Source: Catonella massiliensis (GTDB lineage Bacteria; Bacillota; Clostridia; Lachnospirales; Lachnospiraceae). From it: 64,000 nucleotides of DNA. Location of the stretch: assembly GCF_016651435.1 (NCBI RefSeq), contig NZ_JAEPRJ010000001.1, positions 1 to 64,000 on the forward strand, written 5' to 3'. Positions within the stretch are counted from its first letter, which is position 1, and every line of letters starts with the position of its first letter. The notes beneath the pieces are model-generated. The model worked only from the letters and a program-made list of their open reading frames with translations. It did no database searches and was not told the origin of the DNA. The position numbers and the translations under genes were made by a program. Shown here piece after piece: positions 58,963 through 64,000 of this stretch.

Positions 58963-60245
58963 TGAATAAGAATGAATTTATGGAAAGCCTGAAAGCAAAG
59001 CTCTCGGAACTTAATCCGGAGGATAGGGAGGATGCCATCAATTACTATTGGGAATATTTTGAAGAGGCAGGCTTTGGAGAGGAAAGTGACGTAACTAAAA
59101 GTGTAGGCAACCCGGAAGATGTGGCAGCGAAGATTATAGGGGCATCTGCATATGTGAATGAAACACGTGCAGAAGATAATTCAACAGAAACAAAGGAGGA
59201 GGTTTGCAATACACACGCTCCTTGTAATGACAGTGAAGATAACAAATCATCTAATACGGGAAATGATAGTGTAGAGACTGAAAAATACTCAGACAAAGCC
59301 TCAGACAAAGCCTCAGAAGGCGATAGAAAAGCCATATTTGAATGTACTGCACTTGAACTTTATAAGGATATAACGCCCGATGCCTTTGACAGCATAGATA
59401 TAGACGTATCCTCCTTAGATATAATCATAAGGACGGGAGACGAGTTCGGTATATATGTTAACTGCAAAGAAAATGAGCCTGTTATCAAAAAAGAGGGAAG
59501 CAGACTGATAATAAGGGACAAGCGTAAGTCAAAAATATTTGATTTTAATTTTAACTTTAATATATTTAATAAGAGCAAGGAGTTTGTTGAAATTGTTATC
59601 CCAAGAGGAAAGAAACTTCTTGAAGTGCGTGGTGAGACAGATATGGGCAAGCTATCCCTCTTTGCTATATCAGCAGGATACCTGGAATTAGAGGCAGACA
59701 TGGGCTCCGTTGAAGTGGTTGGAGTAAGCACTCCGGAAGCAAAGATAAAAGCAGATATGGGACATGTTGCTGTTAGAGACAGTGAAATAAAGAGGTTTAT
59801 TGTAGAGAGTTCTACAGGAGCTGTCAATGTAAATAGCTTAGAAGCTGAGTTTACAGATATTTCGACAGAGACAGGCTATATCTCTCTGGAAGATGTAAAG
59901 AGCAATGACCTAAGGCTCAAATCCGAGACAGGCTATGTCAAGTCTAAAAATGTTTGTGCAGAAAGAATTACTGCCAAGACAGATACAGGACTGGTTAAGC
60001 TAAAAAAGGTAGATGCGGACTATATAGATGCAGGAAGTGATACAGGCAGTGTAAACCTACAGCTTGTAGGAAGCAGGGATGATTACAGTCTTGACCTTAC
60101 CAATGACCTTGGTGTGATAGTTGTAGACGGCTTCAATAACGGAAGAGGAATATTTAACAACAGCTTCAGAGAAAAGAGAGGAAGCAGGCAGGTAACGGCA
60201 AATGTAGACACCGGTAAGATAAATGTAGAGTTCCTTGGAAGATAA
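58962..60245 (+). CDS. DUF1700/HAAS and DUF4097 beta-strand repeat protein
   Basis: A 427-residue protein. Residues 1-60 are a HAAS/DUF1700 domain (MNKNEFMESLKAKLSELNPEDREDAINYYWEYFEEAG...VGNPEDVAAKII). An acidic Ser/Asp linker (65-120) leads to a DUF4097 beta-solenoid (about 135-425) with regular strands such as GETDMGKLSLFAISAGYLELEADMGSVEVVGV and SETGYVKSKNV. There is no signal or membrane helix, which is unusual since many relatives carry membrane segments; it is probably cytosolic or peripheral. The gene is translationally coupled to padR. Confidence 0.85.
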   Translation: MNKNEFMESLKAKLSELNPEDREDAINYYWEYFEEAGFGEESDVTKSVGNPEDVAAKIIGASAYVNETRAEDNSTETKEEVCNTHAPCNDSEDNKSSNTGNDSVETEKYSDKASDKASEGDRKAIFECTALELYKDITPDAFDSIDIDVSSLDIIIRTGDEFGIYVNCKENEPVIKKEGSRLIIRDKRKSKIFDFNFNFNIFNKSKEFVEIVIPRGKKLLEVRGETDMGKLSLFAISAGYLELEADMGSVEVVGVSTPEAKIKADMGHVAVRDSEIKRFIVESSTGAVNVNSLEAEFTDISTETGYISLEDVKSNDLRLKSETGYVKSKNVCAERITAKTDTGLVKLKKVDADYIDAGSDTGSVNLQLVGSRDDYSLDLTNDLGVIVVDGFNNGRGIFNNSFREKRGSRQVTANVDTGKINVEFLGR

Positions 60246-60290
60246 AGAGAATAATTCTCAATAAGACCTTAAAAAGTTTTAAAAATCCAT

Positions 60291-60319
60291 TTGACAATTG
60301 TTCAAGCTTATGGTATATT
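60291..60319 (+). promoter_or_regulatory. Promoter of ahpC
   Basis: TTGACA (60291-60296), 17 nt and TATATT (60314-60319), with an upstream TG of the extended -10 kind. Downstream, ATTGTA occurs twice 17 nt apart (60317 and 60334); no clear PerR box was found. Confidence 0.75.
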
Positions 60320-60403
60320 GTATAACATAATATTGTACGCAATCAAATCACAGAAAGAAGTCGTACACTATAATTAACTTACATTTGAAAGGAGATTTTG
60401 AAC

Positions 60404-60967
60404 ATGTCATTAATTAACAAAGAAGTATCAGATTTTACAGTACAGGCTTTTGAGAATAATAACTTTAAAGAGGTAAGCAAGAAGGACATCTTAGGAAAGT
60501 GGAGCGTATTCTTCTTCTACCCAGCTGATTTTACATTTGTTTGCCCTACAGAGCTTGAGGATCTTCAGAACCTTTATCCAAAGTTCAAGGAAGTTGGCTG
60601 CGATATCTACAGCGTATCTACAGATACACACTTCGTACACAAGGCATGGCACGACAGCTCAGAGAGAATCTCAAAGCTTACATATACAATGCTTGCAGAT
60701 CCTACACACGTACTTTCAAAGGATTTTGAGGTATATATCGAGGAGAACGGTCTCGCTGAGAGAGGTACCTTCGTAGTTAATCCTGAAGGAAAGATTGTTG
60801 CTTACGAAGTAAACGCAGGTAACGTAGGACGTAATGCTGAGGAGCTTTTCAGAAAAGTTCAGGCTCTTCAGTTCGTACACGAGCACGGCGATGAAGTTTG
60901 CCCAGCTAAGTGGACTCCAGGCGCTGAGACATTGAAGCCAAGTCTTGACCTCGTAGGACAGCTTTAA
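60404..60967 (+). CDS. ahpC: Alkyl hydroperoxide reductase subunit C (peroxiredoxin)
   Basis: A 187-residue typical 2-Cys peroxiredoxin. The peroxidatic cysteine C47 lies in FYPADFTFVCPTE and the resolving cysteine in GDEVCPAKW near the C-terminus, both as in E. coli AhpC. It reduces peroxides and is recycled by an AhpF-type reductase, which is encoded at 61341. ATG 60404 is preferred (AAAGGAGA 9 nt upstream) to the in-frame TTG at 60398. Strong promoter and codon use suggest high expression. Confidence 0.96.
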   Translation: MSLINKEVSDFTVQAFENNNFKEVSKKDILGKWSVFFFYPADFTFVCPTELEDLQNLYPKFKEVGCDIYSVSTDTHFVHKAWHDSSERISKLTYTMLADPTHVLSKDFEVYIEENGLAERGTFVVNPEGKIVAYEVNAGNVGRNAEELFRKVQALQFVHEHGDEVCPAKWTPGAETLKPSLDLVGQL

Positions 60968-61070
60968 TTCTAAGCATAGACTCTGAGGATTGTGATAAGT
61001 AAGCTCCAATCCCATTCTAGTGTGTGACATATTATTTTTCGCATACGAGTGTAATAAATGGTAATAATCA

Positions 61071-61127
61071 GGCTGTCGTATTAAGCGTACACTGCGAGAT
61101 GTGGTGGCGAGATACGACAGCCTTTTT
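61071..61127 (+). terminator. Terminator downstream of ahpC
   Basis: GGCTGTCGTAT (61071-61081) and ATACGACAGCC (61112-61122) form a perfect 11-bp stem with a 30-nt loop, followed by TTTTT. It lies about 100 nt after the ahpC stop; the DNA between shows nothing else. Confidence 0.75.
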
Positions 61128-61262
61128 AGAGCATAATATACATTTGTTTGGTTTATCCGGGTTGTGCAAAAATATTCGTAATCCGTTTATATTTGAGAAA
61201 AATAGCTGAATACGCGTGTTTTGTGCTTTTGCTAATTGCATTACAAAAACCGGATTTTGATA

Positions 61263-61291
61263 TTGAGATTTTTAGATAAAAAGGTTAGAAT
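61263..61291 (+). promoter_or_regulatory. Promoter of the AhpF-like gene
   Basis: TTGAGA (61263-61268), 17 nt and TAGAAT (61286-61291). Confidence 0.55.
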
Positions 61292-61340
61292 AGAGTAGAT
61301 AGAGATAACTAACCAGATTTATATATACAGAGGAGGATAC

Positions 61341-62978
61341 ATGGATAACAAGAACTTATATGATGTTGCTATCATTGGAGGAGGTCCTGCAGGACTTACT
61401 GCGGCTCTTTACCTTGCAAGAGCCTGCTACAGGGTAATAGTGCTTGAAAAGGAGAAATTTGGTGGACAGATTACTATTACTTCTGAGGTGGTAAACTATC
61501 CAGGTATTGAAATCACAGATGGAAAGACACTTACCGAGAAAATGCGTGTACAGGCACAGAACTTTGGAGCGGAGTTTAAGCTTGCCGAGGTAACATCTAT
61601 AAATATGGATAATGATGTAAAGGAGATAGAGACCACCAAGGGTAAGATTCACTGCCTTGGTGTACTTCTTGCTACAGGTGCACACCCTAGAATGATTGGC
61701 TTTGAGGGAGAGGCAGAGTACAAGGGCCATGGCGTGGCTTATTGTGCTACCTGTGATGGTGAGTTCTTTACAGGAAAGGACATCTTTGTAATAGGCGGTG
61801 GATTTGCTGCTGCGGAGGAAAGTGTATTCCTTACAAAGTACGCAAAGCATGTAACCATTCTCGTAAGAGAAGAGGACTTTACCTGTGCCAAGGCTACAGC
61901 AGATGAGACTAAGGCCAATAAGGATATAACAGTACTTTACAACAAAGAGGTTGTAAGAGTTGAGGGTGACGGAGTACTTAGAAGCATTACCTGGAAGGAT
62001 TTGGTTTCAGGAGAAGAGACCACCCACAAGGTAGAAGATGATACCTTCGGTGTGTTTGTATTTGCAGGCTATGAACCTGAAACAAGCCTTGTAAAGGGAC
62101 TTGCAGAGATTGATGAAAGAGGCTACATAATTACAGATAAATCTCAGATGACGACAAGAGAGGGACTTTTTGCAGCGGGAGATGTGTGTATCAAGCCTCT
62201 TAGACAGGTAGTAACTGCAGTTGGCGATGGAGCTCTTGCGGCTACCGAGCTTGAAAAATATGTAGTTAAGATGCACAAGAAGACAGGACTTGTTCCTGAA
62301 CAGCCTGTAAGAGAAGGAAGTGCAACCAGCCACAATATCACTCCTGCAAGCGTAAAGCCGGCCACAGAGGATAATGGCAATGCACTCTTTACATCAGATA
62401 TGCTGGCTCAGCTAAATGCTGTATTTGGCAAAATGGAGAGTAAACTTGTGCTTAGTCTCGGGCTTGATAACAGAGATTCATCAAATGAGCTGAAACACTA
62501 TATGGAAGAGCTTGCAAAACTTACAGATAAGCTAAGCGTAAGGCTTGAGGAAAATGTAGATGAAAAAGAAGCCCCTTATGTGAAGGTATGCAGGGAGGAT
62601 GGAAGCTACTCAGGACTTGCATTCCACGGTATACCGGGAGGACATGAGTTTACCTCCTTCATATTAGGTCTTTACAATGTGGCGGGACCGGGACAGCAGA
62701 TAGAGGATGACATCAAGTCTAAGATAGAGGCAGTTGACAAGGAGATAAAGATTAGGCTCATGGTCAGCCTTACCTGTACAATGTGTCCTGACCTTGTTGT
62801 TGCGGCTCAGAGAATTGCTTCTCTTAATCCTAAGGTAAGTACAGAGGTATATGACCTCAACCACTTCCCAGACCTTCGTGACAAATACCAGATTATGAGT
62901 GTGCCTTGTATGGTGATAAATGACGGCAAGCCTAATTTTGGTAAAAAGGATATAAGCCAGGTTCTTGATTTAATTTAA
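61341..62978 (+). CDS. Thioredoxin reductase fused to AhpF-type N-domain at the C-terminus (order reversed)
   Basis: A 545-residue flavoprotein that probably recycles AhpC. Residues 1-315 are a thioredoxin reductase: FAD motif IIGGGPAGLTAALYLARA, redox CATC in GVAYCATCDGEFF, NADPH-binding VIGGGFAAAEE and LFAAGDVCIKPLRQV. After a linker, residues about 355-545 match the tandem thioredoxin-fold NTD of AhpF, with its redox motif in SLTCTMCPDLVVAAQRIA. In E. coli AhpF that domain comes first; here it comes last. AGAGGAGG precedes the ATG. It lies downstream of ahpC with its own promoter. Confidence 0.9.
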   Translation: MDNKNLYDVAIIGGGPAGLTAALYLARACYRVIVLEKEKFGGQITITSEVVNYPGIEITDGKTLTEKMRVQAQNFGAEFKLAEVTSINMDNDVKEIETTKGKIHCLGVLLATGAHPRMIGFEGEAEYKGHGVAYCATCDGEFFTGKDIFVIGGGFAAAEESVFLTKYAKHVTILVREEDFTCAKATADETKANKDITVLYNKEVVRVEGDGVLRSITWKDLVSGEETTHKVEDDTFGVFVFAGYEPETSLVKGLAEIDERGYIITDKSQMTTREGLFAAGDVCIKPLRQVVTAVGDGALAATELEKYVVKMHKKTGLVPEQPVREGSATSHNITPASVKPATEDNGNALFTSDMLAQLNAVFGKMESKLVLSLGLDNRDSSNELKHYMEELAKLTDKLSVRLEENVDEKEAPYVKVCREDGSYSGLAFHGIPGGHEFTSFILGLYNVAGPGQQIEDDIKSKIEAVDKEIKIRLMVSLTCTMCPDLVVAAQRIASLNPKVSTEVYDLNHFPDLRDKYQIMSVPCMVINDGKPNFGKKDISQVLDLI

Positions 62979-63010
62979 TATACAAGTGTCAAAAGTATAA
63001 AAATTCGATT

Positions 63011-63065
63011 GGTGCTTGTTTGCAAGAGAATTTATTATCTCTTGGCACCTACATCATATAATTAA
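63011..63065 (+). repeat. Dispersed repeat copy C (diverged)
   Basis: GGTGC (63011-63015) and GCACC (63045-63049) enclose an inner AAGAG/CTCTT stem, followed by TACATCATATAATTAA; ACATCATATAATTAA is shared with copy A. AAGTGTCAAAAGTATA just upstream (62985) resembles the left arm of copy B. Confidence 0.5.
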
Positions 63066-63082
63066 TAAGTTTTAAAACATAA

Positions 63083-63133
63083 ACTCCGTAAATCTTATAT
63101 AATAGCATAAGGTTTACGGAGTGTACTTTTTAG
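63083..63133. terminator. Terminator between trxB/ahpF-like gene and the small minus-strand gene
   Basis: ACTCCGTAAATCTTAT (63083-63098) pairs with ATAAGGTTTACGGAGT (63107-63122), a 16-bp stem with one G-U pair, followed by TACTTTTTA. It can serve both strands. Confidence 0.85.
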
Positions 63134-63147
63134 AGAAAATTTAACAT

Positions 63148-63324
63148 TTATTTCTTCTTTTTATTCCCCATTGAATAGGCATTTAGTATTAAGATGCCGC
63201 CTATACCTATGAAGGCTGCGTACTGATTGTTGTTACCCTTATAATACATATAGCCTGCAAATATAAGGATGATGGCACCTGCTATCAGTTTTATGTAAAA
63301 AGGCGAAAATTTCTTAGGCTTCAT
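63148..63324 (-). CDS. Small membrane protein (58 residues)
   Basis: A 58-residue protein, MKPKKFSPFYIKLIAGAIIL onwards, with two hydrophobic helices (about 10-27 and 36-51), a YYKGNNNQYAA turn and a basic tail NKKKK. The minus-strand ATG at 63324 follows GGGGAGGGATT, and a promoter lies at 63379-63351. It resembles the many two-helix membrane proteins of unknown role in Clostridia. Both ribosome site and composition favour a real gene. Confidence 0.72.
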   Translation of the reverse strand: MKPKKFSPFYIKLIAGAIILIFAGYMYYKGNNNQYAAFIGIGGILILNAYSMGNKKKK

Positions 63325-63350
63325 AATCCCTCCCCAAAGTGTTTTAAGAT

Positions 63351-63379
63351 ATTATAGTGCTTTTTTGCAGGAAGGTAAA
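63351..63379 (-). promoter_or_regulatory. Promoter of the small membrane protein gene
   Basis: On the minus strand TTTACC (63379-63374), 17 nt, TATAAT (63356-63351). The -35 touches the start of the tandem repeat array. Confidence 0.55.
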
Positions 63380-63510
63380 GAGTGAAGTGAATGAAGTTTG
63401 GTGTGAAGTGGTGTGAAGTTTTGTGTGAAGTGGTGTGAAGTTTTATGCGAAGTAGAGTAAAGTTTCGTGTGAAGTAGAGTGAAGTTTTGTGTGAAGTGGT
63501 GTGAAGTTTT
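63380..63510 (+). repeat. 22-bp tandem repeat array between divergent promoters
   Basis: Five full 22-bp units start at 63401, 63423, 63445, 63467 and 63489, preceded by a diverged unit at about 63380. The consensus is made of two similar 11-bp halves, GTGTGAAGTGG and TGTGAAGTTTT. Units at 63401, 63423 and 63489 are identical; those at 63445 and 63467 vary. An inverted half-site, AACTTCA, follows at 63518. Confidence 0.85.
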
Positions 63511-63512
63511 TG

Positions 63513-63541
63513 TTTACAACTTCATCAATATACTATATACT
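63513..63541 (+). promoter_or_regulatory. Promoter of the AlbA_2-domain gene
   Basis: TTTACA (63513-63518), 17 nt and TATACT (63536-63541), immediately downstream of the tandem repeats. Confidence 0.6.
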
Positions 63542-63572
63542 ATAATCATAATACCAAGGGAAAGGTGGAACT

Positions 63573-64000
63573 ATGTATATAGAAGAGTTAATAGATAAGG
63601 CTTATTTAGAAGATAAAACAATAGAATATAAGGGAATTATTGCCGAAGGTAAGGATAAGAATGGGAAGGCTCTAGAAGTAGGCTGGCTAAAGACTCTAGT
63701 AGCATTTGCCAATACAGATGGGGGAAAACTAATAATTGGCGTTGAAAATAAAACTCACAAGGTTGTAGCATTAGATAGGAATAAAGCAGATAATATTGTA
63801 CTGATGTTACATAGACTCATACGTGAAAAAATAGATCCCATTATAGACTATGAAATAACGAGTATACCGGTAAATGATACTGTTCCAATAAGATTTGTGC
63901 TATGTGTACAGGTGAATGCTAACAAAAATTTACCTGTAGCACTACACGATAACGGGTTGTTGGGAATATACGTGAGAAATTACGGGAGAACTGATATTGC
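63573..64000 (+). CDS. AlbA_2 (Schlafen-like) DNA-binding domain protein, cut by the window end
   Basis: The first 142 residues of a protein that runs off the window. MYIEELIDKAYLEDKTIEYK, then LKTLVAFANTDGGKLIIGVEN, then IREKIDPIIDYEITSIPVN and GLLGIYVRNYGRT match the AlbA_2 domain found at the front of many predicted transcription regulators and ATP-binding (RecG-like) proteins. AAAGGTGGA precedes the ATG at 63573. The tandem 22-bp array just upstream could be its own binding site. The remainder, and therefore the exact family, is not visible. Confidence 0.82.
   Translation, partial: MYIEELIDKAYLEDKTIEYKGIIAEGKDKNGKALEVGWLKTLVAFANTDGGKLIIGVENKTHKVVALDRNKADNIVLMLHRLIREKIDPIIDYEITSIPVNDTVPIRFVLCVQVNANKNLPVALHDNGLLGIYVRNYGRTDI

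Noticed and set aside
60314..60360. PerR box before ahpC
   Set aside because: A/T-rich repeats (ATTGTA twice) are present, but they do not match the TTATAATNATTATAA pattern well.
61356..61850. 164-codon minus-strand open frame
   Set aside because: Antisense to the well-conserved flavoprotein; no ribosome site or family.
63380..63510. CRISPR array
   Set aside because: The 22-bp units are contiguous without spacers, and no cas genes are present.

Overview
The window looks like a chromosomal piece of a low-to-mid GC anaerobic Firmicute, most likely of the Lachnospiraceae (Clostridia). This rests on protein content: DUF1846, PadR with DUF1700/DUF4097, CoaD beside a cytidylate-kinase-like protein, AhpC with a TrxR-first AhpF, and many SsuA-type and CUT1-type ABC importers. 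Strong AGGAGG-type ribosome binding sites and TTGACA/TATAAT promoters fit too. No rRNA, plasmid or phage module, transposase or CRISPR array was seen.

Layout. 0-7 kb: housekeeping-like genes (LCP wall-polymer ligase, cation/proton antiporter, DUF1846, small acidic protein, PilZ protein) and an orphan DNA methyltransferase. 7-13 kb: a formylglycine-type sulfatase divergent from a six-component SsuABC-like importer (one lipoprotein, two permeases, two ATPases). 13-21 kb: an accessory zone with a frameshifted surface-protein gene, a YoeB toxin module, a DUF6273 protein, a D12-class methyltransferase, a leucine-rich protein, a secreted Ig-like protein and a Phd/ParE module. 21-25 kb: a membrane GDPD phosphodiesterase and a beta-helix protein. 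25-33 kb: a sugar/nucleoside cassette (secreted propeller enzyme with two ricin-type lectin domains, LacI regulator, CUT1 importer without ATPase, ribokinase, nucleoside hydrolase). 33.6-35 kb: hipBA.

35-50 kb is the most interesting part. It is a long co-directional catabolic locus: a PFK-family kinase, a Cbb-type class II aldolase, a triosephosphate-isomerase-like protein with altered phosphate-binding loops, a LarA-family protein, a LacI regulator, an ECF S component, a P-loop kinase, one SsuBC-type translocator served by two very similar binding proteins, a NagB-like isomerase, NagA, and a two-component system, followed by a TauE/SafE exporter. I infer import and dissimilation of an acylated amino-sugar-like compound, possibly one carrying a non-phosphate anionic group such as a sulfonate. 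The substrate is not proven by sequence.

51-64 kb: two tRNA-Leu genes, coaD, a cytidylate-kinase-like gene, a MacB-type ABC system with a CARDB-like surface protein and a Met/Gly-rich protein, PadR/DUF4097, AhpC with a TrxR-first AhpF, a tiny membrane protein, and the start of an AlbA_2-domain gene preceded by a 22-bp tandem repeat array. Two families of short dispersed palindromic repeats run through the window.
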